A DNA stretch of 64,000 bases from Leptobrachium leishanense (Eukaryota; Chordata; Amphibia; Anura; Megophryidae), in the NCBI GenBank assembly GCA_009667805.1, contig CM019063.1:189902661-189966660 (forward strand). The letters run 5' to 3'. Shown here one piece after another: positions 43,724 through 56,746 of this stretch (its first letter is position 1; each line of letters begins with the position of its first letter). A program made the position numbers and the translations under genes. A model generated the notes under the pieces. It ran no database searches. It was not told where the DNA came from and saw nothing but the letters and a program-made list of their open reading frames with translations.

Positions 43724-44591
43724 TGTAGCGCTGGTTTAATTCTGCTGCCGTAATTACTAGTTTCTGGCCACCAGGGGGAGACGAGCTCAATGTAAACCAT
43801 ACTGGACATTTTTGGACTACGTTTTCCAGCATGCTTTGGGGCAGGGACAGGAAGTGGGTGGGGAGAACGGGGAGACATCCGCAACCTTGTGCGGAGGAGA
43901 GCGAGTGCGAGCCAAGGGGTGAACAGAGCAAGACGCACGTGAGACAAGGAGCGATTGTGACCAGGCCGGAGCGCAGGTGCTGCCTTGCGGACGCTGGAGA
44001 TCGGTTTCAGTGACTTGCCAGAGACCTAGTAATCCACCGTTGAGAGGTTTACACAGATACAGAGGTGAAGATTGGACCCCGAGTTAGGAGACCGCGATGA
44101 ACTAATGGGAGTGCAGGCGGTGAACTGAGAATCTTGTGGCAGAGACGGACAAGCAAGACAAGCAGATCCGGTGGCACAGAGTCCCAGTCAAATCGAGCGG
44201 AGACGTCCTGGGTCAAGCAGGGTGCAGATTATCTGGCGGATGGGTGAGAGGCCTTCCAGGCCACAGTACAGTAATAAAGCACGCTGCAGTTTTGTCTAAA
44301 TCTACAGGGCCCCAACGTGACTAGTCGAAGACACATTGAATTCATTCACTGGCCAGTTGAATCTAGTACCCGGGTACCAACACTTTTTCTTTTCCGCTGC
44401 GCGTTTCTCGTATTACGAATTCCTGTAAATATATATGTATACAGTGCTGCTTTATATATGCCAGTTTATTTGAGACCAGTAAACTATATAACTTATAAAA
44501 TCCACAACAGTGCTGGTGTATATTTATTCCCTAGTGCGGGGAGACTGACCCGAGGTTAAATTCAGCGGCTCCTCAGGGAGTGAGCGCTACA
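43724..44591 (+). repeat. 5' LTR of the gypsy-like retrotransposon
   Basis: 868 bp from TGTAGCGCTGGTTT to GAGCGCTACA, ending TG..CA with a short inverted TGTAGCGC/GCGCTACA. It matches 46815-47759 almost throughout but lacks about 77 bp present in that copy (after CGGGTACCAACAC). The flank ACACA (43719-43723) matches 47761-47765, a likely 5-bp target duplication. Confidence 0.9.
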
Positions 44592-44593
44592 TG

Positions 44594-44611
44594 TGGGGGC
44601 TCGTCCAGGAT
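44594..44611 (+). promoter_or_regulatory. Primer-binding site, tRNA-Pro type
   Basis: TGGGGGCTCGTCCAGGAT lies two bases after the 5' LTR. It differs by one base from the 18-nt site complementary to tRNA-Pro used by many vertebrate LTR elements. It would prime minus-strand DNA synthesis. Confidence 0.8.
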
Positions 44612-44647
44612 CCAGTCTCTCGAAAAAACGCATTTAAAGGGTTAAAT

Positions 44648-45730
44648 ATGGATCCAGACACTGCTGCCAAATGGTGTGAGGAGCAAAGTAGTCAGATAGA
44701 ATTGTGTATAGTCATGGATATTCCTGCAGACACTTGGGCCGAAGATCAGATTAGCCAGGCCGTGGCCGAGCTGACGCCAGATCATCGGGGGTTAATCCTG
44801 GACATTAAAGCGAACCCAGATACCTCTCACACGTATGTTCTTTTTGAATGGAGAAAGGGTGTTCCAGTGTGTTTTCAGGGCGCGAGCGTGAAGCTGACCG
44901 ATGAGGTGGAAGATCAACTGATTCAGCCAAGTGCGCCACGTGGCGATCCCGCGAGTGTTCCCACGCCCAGTCCGCTGGCCATGATCGGGCCTGAATTTAT
45001 AGTGGCTATTGGAGATTTGCTGGCTAAATGTCAAAGAAAAGGCCTCCGCACACTAACTTTGGTTATCGACGGTTGAGAAATTTTACAGGAAACGTACCAA
45101 CTCCAGCAGGAGAGGAAACCTTCGAAGAATGGGTAGAACAGGCGATGCAGTCTCTGGATGAGTGGGACGTCCCCGAAGCTCAGAAGAAGCAAAGAATTAC
45201 TGAGAGCTTAAGGGGACCTGCGTCAGAGGCTGTCAGAAACCTAAAATTGAGCAAAGACTGCACTGCTTTAGATTACCTAAACGTACTACAGGAAGTTTTT
45301 GGGCGAACGGAAAAGGCTGCGGAGCTCGTGTACCAGTATGAACATACTTACCAGCGGAAAGGTGAGAAGATGACTGAATATATGAGGCGCCTAGATAAGA
45401 TTCTGCACCAGATACTTAGATAAAATCCGAATACAGCAGATCCTGAGGGGCGCTCAACCTCTAGATCCTGTGATGCTACAGCTGAGAACCAGAGAAGGTA
45501 ACCGAGAAATGAAATACCTGGAACTGATCCGAGCTGTCAGAGAGCAAGAGGCTTTACTTGAAGAAAAATCTCTTAGGGAGGAGAAGTCTGCAAGAAGGGG
45601 AGAAAAGGTTTATGTCCAACCTGTAAGGTATAATGAGTGTTCGTCGGACGAAGATGATCCGAAGGAGACATATGAGCCGGAAATTGACCGACAAGAGCAG
45701 CTCACTGTCTATGGTGAGATGCAACAGTAA
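44648..45730 (+). pseudogene. PNMA-like Gag of a gypsy element
   Basis: The capsid precursor of a Ty3/gypsy-type element. The frame opens at the ATG 44648 (WCEEQSSQIELCIVMDIP), resembling the N-terminal domain of PNMA-family proteins. After a frame change near 45050 it continues LRNFTGNVPTPAGEETFEEW and ITESLRGPASEAVRNLKL, the capsid-like block shared by PNMA proteins and their parent gypsy elements. A stop at 45421-45423 and a frame change follow, then an acidic/basic tail to 45730. I see no CCHC zinc knuckle. PNMA genes are known domesticated Gags; here the gene still sits between LTRs. Confidence 0.75.
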
Positions 45731-46492
45731 CTCTGATCTACCGAGACTTCTATCAGAGATACTTGAAACATATACCCCTGAAGAAGTTGAAGGATCTTGA
45801 AATCTGGGGTATGGGGACTGAGCGGTTTCCCTATGATGGATATCTACAGGTGAAGCTGGAATTCAGCCCCTTGACCGTTGGACAACCAAGAGTATGTGAC
45901 ACGTTGGCCATTGTGTGTCCTTGGCCCTCGGGAGCTAATCGAAGTTCTAGGATAGTGGGGACGAACACCGACTTAGTGAGACGTTTTCTAACCCCACTGG
46001 TGAAGGAAAAGAATCATGCTCCCAAAAAGGCGCACTTGATGTTACGGCCGGTCTGTCAACGGATGGTCAGAGAACAGAGAGCCTCTGCAGAAGTGAGGCA
46101 GCTGAGGAAAACAAGGGACAGAGAAGACTATACAGTCCAGAGAAGTCCCTGAAATAATCTCTGCAAGAGTTTTGAAACGGACAAGTGGAAGAGTTTCCGT
46201 CAACGTATGTAATGTGTCTGACTCTTCAGTAAATTTGAAGGCACGCATGTCAATCAGGCGAATGGCTTCTGTTAAGCCCCTCTCCAGCACCAATCTAGGG
46301 AGGAGAGTGAATAAAGCGATTCAAGCTGAACGGTTCTACCCTAAAGATGCTCCTATCTCATTCAAGTGGAAGAAGCGGGTTCAGTCTCCAATACTCAAGT
46401 TGGAAAATTCGTTCTCCAAGTATGAGGTTGATGTGGGATGCGCTAAGAGCACTAAACACCACATTCGTCTCCAGGATGATAAGACTTGTTGA
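45731..46492 (+). pseudogene. Protease-like and N-terminal RT remnant of the LTR element
   Basis: Frame 45763-46152 has LEIWGMGTERFPYDGYLQVK and VGTNTDLVRRFL, which resemble the aspartic-protease region of these gypsy elements. I could not identify the DTG triad with confidence. Frame 46172-46492 ends VDVGCAKSTKHHIRLQDD, a position usually just before the RT fingers. The rest of pol is deleted. Confidence 0.6.
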
Positions 46493-46801
46493 GAAAGGTC
46501 AAGAAGAGTTCCATTGGGAGGCCTATTTGAAACACAGAATCAAAGCCCAAAGCGTTCTATCCGACCCCCCCAGAGACTTACCCACGACTCACCAGGACAT
46601 AGCACTGAAGAGGCTGTTACCACAGTGCGAAGGTTGCCCGAAGTGTCGGCTATGTTAGCTGAGGTAGCCAGAAGTATGAGTAAACTTGAGGACGTATACC
46701 TAACCCATTGTATGTTTGCTGCTGAACCTATATATATTGACTGATGTATTGTTGAAATGTAATGTAACTGTTACACCTCCTTGGAGAGACCCAAGAGTTC
46801 T

Positions 46802-46814
46802 AGGAGGGGGAGAG
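46802..46814 (+). promoter_or_regulatory. Polypurine tract
   Basis: AGGAGGGGGAGAG directly precedes the 3' LTR, the expected place for plus-strand priming. Confidence 0.75.
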
Positions 46815-47759
46815 TGTAGCGCTGGTTTACTTCTGCTGCCGTAAATACTAGTTTCTGGCCACCAGGGGGAGACGAGCGCAATGTAAACCATACTGGACAT
46901 TTTTGGACTATGTTTTCCAGCATGCTTTGGGGCAGGGACAGGAAGTGGGTGGGGAGAACGGGGAGACATCCGCAACCTCGTGCAGAGGAGAGCGAGTGCG
47001 CGCAAAGGGGTGAACAGAGCAAGACACACGTGAGACAAGGAGCGATTGTGACCAGGCCGGAGCGCAGGTGCTGCCTTGCGGACGCTGGAGATCGGTTTCA
47101 GTGACTTGCCAGAGACCTAGTAATCCACCGCTGAGAGGTTTACACAGATACAGAGCTACAGATTGGACCCCGAGTTAGGAGACCGCGATGATCTAATGGG
47201 AGTGCAGGCGGTGAACTGAGAATCTTGTGGCAGAGACTGACAAGCAAGACAAGCGGATCCGGTGGCACAGAGTCCCAGCCAAATCGAGCGGAGAGACATC
47301 CTGGGTCAAGCAGGGTGCAGAGTATCTGGCGGATGGGTGAGAGGCCTTCCAGGCCACAGTACAGTAATAAAGCATGCTGCAGTTTTGTCTAAATCTACAG
47401 GGCCCCAACGTGACTAGTCAAAGACACATTGAATTCATTCACTGGCCAGTTGAATCTAGTACCCGGGTACCAACACACGCCTACACGCACACCTTCTTGG
47501 GACACAACCTGTACGGGACTCACACTCCGACAACGAAGGGGTTAAAATTCCTTTTTCTTTTCCGCTGTGCGTTTCTCATATTACGAATTCCTGTAAATAT
47601 ATATGTATACCGTGCTGCTTTATATATGGCAGTTTATTTGAGACCAGTAAACTATATAACTTATAAAATCCACAACAGTGCTGGTGTATATTTATTCCCT
47701 AGTGCAGGGAGACTGACCCGAGGTTAAATTCAGCGGCTCCTCCGGGAGTGAGCGCTACA
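46815..47759 (+). repeat. 3' LTR of the gypsy-like retrotransposon
   Basis: 945 bp, TGTAGCGCTGG to GAGCGCTACA. It keeps a segment absent from the 5' LTR (about 47475-47550, CACGCCTACACGCACACC to AAGGGGTTAAAATTCC). Other differences are scattered point changes, so the insertion is not very recent. Confidence 0.9.
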
Positions 47760-48048
47760 CACACATACACCTACCTCCTGGAGAGTGTTCTTGATCTGGT
47801 CAACTGTTGTGAAGGATGTTTTCTTCACCAGGGAAAGAATTCTTCGGTCATCCACCACAGTTTTCTGTGGTCTCCCGGGTCTTTTGGTGTTGCTGAGATC
47901 ACCGGTGCGTTCCTTCATTTTGAGAATGTTCCAAACAGTTGTTTTGGCCACGCCTAATGTTCTTGCTATCTCTCTGATGGGTTTGTTTTGTTTCTTCAGC
48001 CTAATGATGGCTTGCTTCACTGATAGTGACAGCTCTTTGGATCTCATC
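47760..48048 (-). pseudogene. Tc1 transposase, N-terminal part (element 3)
   Basis: The minus-strand start MRSKELSLSVKQAIIRLKK at 48048 is followed by a helix-turn-helix (IREIARTLGVAKTTVWNIL), GRPQKT and VDQIKNTLQEVG, ending at the LTR insertion. It binds the terminal repeats in intact Tc1 elements. It joins VSKSTIKRR at 43723 in sense. Confidence 0.88.
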
Positions 48049-48655
48049 TTGAAAGTTGACAGCAACAGATTCCAAATGCAAATAGCACACTTGAAATGAA
48101 CTCTGGGCCTTTTATCTGCACATTGTAATTGGGGTAATGAGGGAATATCAAACACTTGGCCATGGAACAGCTGAGAAGCCAATTGTCCCATTACCTTTGG
48201 TCCCTTAACAAGTAGGAGGCACATCTGCAAACTGCTGTAAGTCCTACACCGTTCACCTGAGTTGGATGTACATACCCTCAAATTAAAGCTGACAGTCTGC
48301 AGTTAAAGCACATTGTGTTTGTTTCATTCCAACTCCATTGTGCTGGTGTATAGAGCCAAAGATGTTAGAATTGTGTCGATGCCCCAATATTTCTGGACCT
48401 GACTGTATCTACACACCCATATAACTGTCCTCTCTCTCATATATATAGATAAATATATATCTACACAGTGGTCATGGTGTTTTAAAGTTTAAGTAAGCCA
48501 GTTCATATTTTGGTTGACTCGATTTGTCCAAACAGAAAATTGTTGGCATTCATACACGTTTACTGCATAGGATCAAGCACAATGTTTGGGTAATTTTTTT
48601 CTGTTTTAGAAATAATGTTAGACTAATTAATTTTAACTTTAATCAAGAATAAAAT

Positions 48656-49533
48656 TAGGCTTGTGCACAGATTTTTTTTTTGGTTCGATTCGGTTCGATT
48701 TGTTCGGATGTTTAAAATTTTCGATTCGGCTCGTTTCGACCGATTTCTGTTTCGGTTCGGCTCGTTTTTCGTGTACATTTTTTTTTCGGAATATCGACCA
48801 TTTTTCGTGTTTTGGGTCACTTTGCTCGTTTTGTGTATCGACTTTTCGTGATTTCGGAAATTTTCGTTTTTTCGGAACGTCTGTTCTCCTCGTTTCAAAG
48901 TGTCTAACTCTATTCGTTTTGACGTAAACTACTATGGTTTACTTTTTTTATACTTTATCTATTTTTTTATAATAAATTTTTGGTTTGTTTTTCGGATCCG
49001 ATAATTCATTCTGTCGATACGATAATTCTGGCGATTCTATCGTGTTTTTTTTTATTAAATAAAGATCCTTTTTTTCTTATGAATATACATTTCACAACTT
49101 TATTTAATCATATTAAAATGGTATGAAAGCCAAGGAACAAAAAAAATTAACAAAACGATTTAAAAAACGCTAAACTGACCCGAATGCCACAAGAAACAAG
49201 TGATACGCATTTACAAATACAAAATTTACAGAATCAGCGATATAACCGATAATAGTTAAATATACGATGTCCAGAATTACCGAAATGGAACCGAAATCAC
49301 GAATGGAACCGAAATCACGAATGGAACCGAAATCACGAATAGAGCAAAAATAAATTTCGATTTGACACATTTCAAGTCCATTCGAAAAATCTGAAGTTTT
49401 TTCGTTTCGGCTCGGAAAACTTTTCGGATCTGTCGGTTTTCGGGTCCGATCCAATTCGGAAATTCGGCCGAATCCGAAGACACGAAATCGGGAAATTTCG
49501 TGAAAATTCCGAAATCCGAAACGCACATCCCTA
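48656..49533. mobile_element. Foldback hAT-like MITE (878 bp), copy 1
   Basis: It starts TAGGCTTGTGCACAGAT and ends CGCACATCCCTA. The perfect 8-bp duplication AATAAAAT lies at 48648-48655 and 49534-49541. Arms rich in TTTCGG/CCGAAA pair with each other. No gene. It is the source family of fragments at 90-305, 27225, 32298 and 55660. Confidence 0.9.
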
Positions 49534-49541
49534 AATAAAAT

Positions 49542-50540
49542 ACATTGTTATTCCAGCGACGAGGAAGTGTCCTCATTCCCACACTTTCTATCAAGCAGTG
49601 AACTTTCTCCAATGATTATTTCACAGCCCTCAATACAGATACTAGTGAAATGAAAGTGTTAAGTGTCTCTTCTCATGAGATTTGTGATGATGTGGGACAT
49701 ATGGGCCTGCCAATTCGTGTCCCAGTACTTCCCAAGGGGAAAGTGATAAGAGTGGGTGTACTTGTGACACGAGGCTTGCCTTTGGCTGTTTGCTTTCCAG
49801 CTGACAGGTGACTTGTTTTATGAGCTGGGAATCCCCAGCAGGAGCAGAAAAACCCCACTTTATCATTACACCTTCATATTCTCCTATAAAAGTCTTTAAT
49901 ATCACAGAAGCATCGAACCTGCTTATTACATCAACCTGCCAATTAGATGTCAATGCTGAAGACAAACGCTTCCATTCATTTGTGTTTTTTTTTTTTTTTT
50001 ACTTCCTGATGTCTGACCTCTGCTAAATAAAGAAAGCCAGTTTAGATCCATTTTAATATTATTTTTACAATTAGGGTTTAAGTTTTTATGAAGTAGGTGC
50101 TATAGGGGTTCATCATGACCGGTAACGTTGGTAAGGAAACTAATGCCCAATACTTATTTGTATGCTATAACTGCCAATGAAGTCAGTGCTGCCATTGAAC
50201 GAGTGCTGATCTCAGTTTCCTGAATCGAGACCCCGAAGTAGACCCTTTTTGGGATACAGCTCCCTCCAGTAGCACTCATTGTGCTTACATTGAGAGCCAT
50301 TGGATTGGCTAGATGTTCTCAAGTGTCCAGCCTCCCTACAGTCACATAACTGTTGCGGCTCATGGGAAGCAAATAGGAAGCTGTCAGTATATCTTGTACA
50401 GCGCTACGGAATGTGTTGGCGCTTAATAAATAATAATAATATGTCATGACAAGTGCTGAGGGAGCCCAGCAGTAGAATGAAGGTAAGTAGGGTACAAGGG
50501 GGTACAGAGGGGATCATGATGGGTTAATGTATTCTTTAGA
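49542..50540. other. No gene; ends in a short LINE tail
   Basis: Mostly unrecognised AT-rich sequence. GTACAGCGCTACGGAATGTG with TTAATAAATAATAATAAT (50398-50440) is the 3' end of an L2-like LINE on the plus strand. Confidence 0.6.
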
Positions 50541-50542
50541 GC

Positions 50543-50632
50543 AGTGATGGCAAACCTTGGCACCCCAGAGGTTTCAGAACTATATGTCCCATGATACTCA
50601 GCCAGCAATAAGGCTGATTGAGCATCATGGAA
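50543..50632. mobile_element. hAT MITE left end (CAGTGATGGCAAACC)
   Basis: CAGTGATGGCAAACCTTGGC is a widespread vertebrate hAT terminus. Internal CAGAACTATATGTCCCATGA and its inverse CATCATGGAACATGTAGTT form a hairpin. The right terminus is missing. Confidence 0.65.
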
Positions 50633-50712
50633 CATGTAGTTACAGTTACAAGTATTTATAAAGCACCAACAGATTTTGTAGCGCTGTACAACGGGGAAGA
50701 AAGAATAACAAA

Positions 50713-50782
50713 TATTTATTTATTTATTTATAAAGGATTTTACCAGGGAGGATACATTGAGATTTCTCTCGTTTTCAAGTAC
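50713..50782 (-). mobile_element. LINE 3'-tail fragment of the 16.8-26.1 kb family
   Basis: ATTTATTTATTTATAAAGGA, TTTTACCAGGGAGGATACAT and TTCTCTCGTTTTCAAGT match 16840-16905. The fragment is tail-only and sits in the 3' UTR of the L2-like LINE. Confidence 0.75.
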
Positions 50783-51771
50783 ACATACAGAACAGTAGGA
50801 GAGAGAACCCTGCTCGAGAGCTTACAATCTGAGAGGGGTGGGATGACACATTAGGTGAGCATGAATAGCAGAGTATGTGAGACCGTGTGGGCTGAATGGG
50901 AAGATAGTGCATGAAATTTACTGGGGGTGATTATGGAGTGAGCCGATAGGCTTCTCTAACGTAATGTGTTTTCAGAGACTTCTTGAAGGACTGGAGAGGG
51001 GGAGAGTCTAATGTTGCGGGGGAGGGAGTTCCATAGAATGGGGGCAGCTCAGGAGAAGTCCTAAAGGCGATAGCAACAGATCATTGGCAGAGCGTAGTGG
51101 TCGGGTGGGATATACCTGCTAATAAGGGAGGAGATGTAGGCAGGGGTGTGGTTATGGAGACAAGAGCTTTGTACATGAGCACCAGTATTTTGAAATGGAT
51201 ACTAAAGGAAACAGGGAGCCAGTGTAGAGATCGACAAAGGGGTGAGGTGTGAGATGTGAGGTGAATGAGTCTGGCACAGGCGTTCATTAGGGATGAGCCG
51301 AACACCCCCCGAGTTCGGTTCGGACCCGAACCCGAACTTCCCATTTGTTCGGGTCCGAACCCGAACCCCCATGCAAGTCAATGGGGCTGAAAATTCGTTT
51401 TTTAGAGTGCCCTCCAAGAGGGCATATATGCTACATATTTGCCATAAAAGGTGTATGGGGGTCCGGGTAGTGCCCTGGGGGACAGGAAACAAGGACAAAA
51501 AGTTAAAAAAAAAAAAAAATTTATAGGGACAGTGAGTTTTCCTTGAAATAAGGGTTAAAAATAAAAACGAAGAATTCCTTCAAATATCGTGCCTAGGAGG
51601 TCCCCATAACCTGCCCGTAAAGTGGCGGATTTCTAGGATGTATAGAAATATGTAAAAACCAAAAAATGACATTTCAAATGACGGTAAATGCTTTTCCTTT
51701 AATCTATCCATAAACAACTGCTTGGGGCGGCAGCCTGTATGAAAAGAGGAGACATTTTCAGACACGCAGAA

Positions 51772-52732
51772 AAAGTTTACTGATTTTTTGGCAGTGAAAA
51801 GCAGGAGAATGACTGGAGAATGGAAAATTCTAGACCAAATAGCCGATTTGGAAAGTGAGATAAATGGGAGAATTTTTCTGGTTTGGCTATTTTGACCTAG
51901 AATTTTCCATTCTCCAGTCATTTTCCTGAGTTTCACCTTTCTCTGAATAACCCTGTCAGGGTTATTCAGAGAGCGGTGAAGAGCAGGAGAATGACTGGAG
52001 AATGGAAAATTCTAGGTCAAAATAGCCAAACCAGAAAAATTCTCCCATTTAGGCTAGGGTCAGAATAGCGAATTTTTAACGTGCGTTTAGGTGCACTTAA
52101 TCACAGCCGCACTAGCAGCAAATGACGGGCAATGACGGCCAATATACGAAGTACAGTCGCACGAAAGTCCGGCTGCGCAACGCAAGTGGAAAATGAACGC
52201 ATTTTTTCGAGAACGCAGAACCGCTAGTACGGACGTACAGAGTGCGCTGCGTCCACTAGCGGCGTGTGTGCGTGATTTGGAGATGTCACACCCTGCTCAT
52301 GTCCGGCTAACATAGCGTCCAGACACCCAAAGTTTCCTTGTTTGGATCCGTAAAAAATCAAGCACAAAAATGCGCATCGTATGACCGTTTTCGCGCAATC
52401 CGTGAAAAAATACGGCAATGCGTTCAGACGCACTTTTTGACGGTCGCTGCGAAAAATGCGTTAGTCTGGCCCTAGCCTTATCTCACTTTCCAAATCGGCT
52501 ATTTGGTCCAGATTGTTCTCTTTTCCTGCCATTCTCCTGGTTTTCACCTTTCTCTGAACAACCCCGAGAGAGAGGTGAAAGCCAGGAAAACTGGCAGGAG
52601 AAGAGAACAATCTAGACCAAATAGCCAATTTGGAAAGTGAGTTAAATGGGAGAATTGGTTTGGCTATTTTGACCTAGAATTTTCACTTCTCCAGTTATTC
52701 TCCTGCTTTTCACCGCTCTCTGAATAACCCTG
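51772..52732. mobile_element. Cluster of palindromic MITEs (CAGGGTTATTCA)
   Basis: Three units of the 180-bp foldback seen at 19131-19310 lie head to head, with junctions GAATAACCCTGTCAGGGTTA at 51942-51961 and CTGAACAACCCCGAGAGAGA near 52553. The last ends CTCTGAATAACCCTG at 52732. The middle unit is opened by a Harbinger-type MITE. Confidence 0.78.
52052..52477. mobile_element. Harbinger-type MITE, copy 2 (426 bp)
   Basis: It starts GGCTAGGGTCAGAATAGCG and ends GTCTGGCCCTAGCC, flanked by TTA (52049-52051 and 52478-52480). Removing it restores TCTCCCATTTATCTCAC, comparable to CTCCCTTTCATCTCAC at 19220. A TTA/TAA duplication is the PIF/Harbinger signature. Confidence 0.9.
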
Positions 52733-52790
52733 TGAATGTTTAATCCCGAGGTGAAAAATAACATTGCTTTAGATTTTTTTCAAACACCAG

Positions 52791-54025
52791 TTAACCACTT
52801 GGCTGCTATGGACACGCTCAGCGCGTCCAGCCAAGTGGTTCTCCTGTGCTATGGAGGGGGTGAGCGCGTCCATGCACAGGAGGCAGCAATCCGCCGGATT
52901 CCAGTGGATTGCTGCGCCCCCCGGTGCGGGCTGACACCTTGGATGTCAGCCCAGCACTCTGGGACCCCGGCGGAGCAATTAGATGTCATTGCGGCGGCGC
53001 GATGACATCTAATTCAGGCACCCCCCCCCCCACATGTGCGGAGGAAGCGCCTGAAAGGGAGGGGGGGGAGGTCCTTGGGACCTCTCTTCCTCCCGATCGC
53101 CGGGGGGGTAGAGGGTTAATCCAGGCACCGTTTGGAAGGGCACAGCCTGCCCTTCCAAACGGTGGCTGTGATTAACCCCTGGGGAGCCGGATCACGAATC
53201 GGCGCTGAAAAGCGCCGGATCGTGATCCTCTCCTGGAGCTGGCCGACATCTTGGATGTCGGCCAAGCCTCCAGGAACTCCCCCTGAGGACTGGCGTCATC
53301 ATGCATAGCACGATGACGCCAGTCCTGGAGTTAACCCCTAGCTGCCACCAATGGTGGAGATAGGGGGTTCCAATGAACCCCCTATCTCCCGATCCGTGGC
53401 AGCTAGGGGTTAATGTTTGATATCGTTGGATCGGCCAGAGCATGGCCTTTCCAAGGATACTAAACATGAGCATGAAAAATGTTTTTTAAAAAAAATACAA
53501 ATAAAAATATTTAAAAAAAATTCCTCTAAAAAATAAACAATTTTTTTTGTTTGTTTGTGTTTTGTTAATGCAGCAATATTGTTCCCATTTCAATTATAAT
53601 GTGAACAATAATGCTGCACTAACGATTTTTGTATGCGGTGCGTTTGTTAAAAAAAGGGAAATTTTCCCCAAAAAAAAAAAAATGTAACGAGACCCCATTT
53701 CTAATTTTTTTAATAAGCGCACCCCATACAAAGTATAACCGCAAACGATCACGTTAAAACGTGAAAAAAACACTTTACACATAATAAATTATTGAAAATT
53801 CTAATTTTATAGCATTTTTTCTTATAATATACAGACATGACGTAACGTATACATATAATAATGACATATTATGAATCTGCCAAGTCTGCCGGAAAGAACA
53901 ATATATAATATGTCTGGGTCATATATCAAAATATGGCTACAAAACGCGGTTAAACATGATGAGCGAAAGCGGTAAAAATGACCTCAGCACAGAGGTGTGA
54001 CAAGCCTCAGCAGCGAAAGGGTTAA
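52791..54025. mobile_element. piggyBac-type MITE, copy 3
   Basis: It runs from TTAACCACTTGGCTGCTATG to CAGCGAAAGGGTTAA with TTAA at both ends, the inverse of 20095-21208. It lies at a different position within the large hAT than copy 2 does in its own host, so the two insertions were independent. Confidence 0.9.
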
Positions 54026-54872
54026 ATGCAGCATATTAGGATGTTTTAGGAGGGAAATTAATTCTCAAATCTCAATCAGAAACAGACACCACCCCACCCC
54101 CTCACTATATTGTAAAATGTATCAAATTGATTACCAGACTGAAAACACCTGGTGTTATGCCCGTTTGTGAACAGAGGTCATTTAGAGTAATCTTTCCACG
54201 TACACATTAGTTTTTAATTCAATATCTAATAAACCGTTGCTTATAATATTCTGCAGTAAAGAGTCTCTTTATTTCTAGATCTTTTAGTATTTTTTTAAGC
54301 ATTTTCTATACTTTTTTCAAAATTTCTTTTTTTTTTTCGAACCCGAACCGAACACGCCCAAAAAGTTTGAAATTCGCGAACTTTCGACCTGCCAAAGTTC
54401 GGGTCGAACTCCGAACCGTCCGAAGCCGAACAGCTCATCCCTAGCGTTCATTACTGACTGCAGAGGGAGGATCTGAGATTTTTTTAAGGCCAGAGAGAAG
54501 AAGGTTACAGTAGTCAAGGCATGAGATAATAAGAGCTTGGATGAGCATTTTAGTAGAGTCCTGATTAAGAAAAGTATGGATGCGTGCAATGTACAGTGGC
54601 AAGAAAAAGTATGTGAACCCTTTGGGATTACGTGGAGCTTTGCATGAATTGGTCATAAAATATGCTCTGATCTTCATCTAATTTGAAAAACGCAGTCTGC
54701 TTAAAATAATACCACACAAACATTATATGTTTTCATGTGTTTATTGAACATAACATGTAAACATTCACAGTGCAGGGTGGAAAAAGTATGTGAACCCCTA
54801 GCCTAATGACTTCTCCAAGAGCTAATTGGAGCCAGGAGTGAGCCAACCTTGAGTCCAATCAGTGTGATATTA

Positions 54873-56524
<1,652 letters not shown>

Positions 56525-56746
56525 TAAGTCCAAAGGTTCACATACTTTTTCCACCCTGCACTGAGAATGTTTACATGTTATGTTTAATAAACACATGAAA
56601 ACATATGTTTGTGTTGTATTATTTTAAGCAGACTGTGTTTTTCAAATTGTTGTGACATAGATTAAGATCAGAGCACATTTTATGACCAATTCATGCAAAA
56701 CTCCACGTAATCCCAAAAGGTTCACATACTTTTTCTTGCCACTGTA

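Larger units (their letters stand above)
44592..46814 (+). mobile_element. LTR retrotransposon internal region, pol mostly deleted
   Basis: Only 2.2 kb lies between the LTRs: Gag-like, protease-like and the start of the RT region, then about 320 bp of 3' sequence. RT catalytic, RNase H and integrase motifs are absent, so the copy cannot have been autonomous. A purine tract AGGAGGGGGAGAG adjoins the 3' LTR. Confidence 0.8.
42746..48407 (-). mobile_element. Tc1 element 3 with about 200-bp TIRs, split by an LTR element
   Basis: The ends TACAGTCAGGTCCAGAAATA and TATTTCTGGACCTGACTGTA are inverse and carry TA. The inverted homology runs about 200 bp inward (to CTTTGGTCYCTTAACAAGTA). Without the 4.0 kb LTR insertion the element is about 1.6 kb, a normal Tc1 size. 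Confidence 0.9.
51288..54443. mobile_element. Large hAT element (TAGGGATGAGC family), copy 2
   Basis: The ends TAGGGATGAGCCGAAC and GAACAGCTCATCCCTA are inverse. The perfect 8-bp duplication GCGTTCAT lies at 51280-51287 and 54444-54451, and removing the element rejoins the LINE frame. It is in inverse orientation to 19957-23565. It carries palindromic MITEs (51772-52732), a Harbinger-type MITE and a piggyBac-type MITE. No transposase. Confidence 0.92.
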
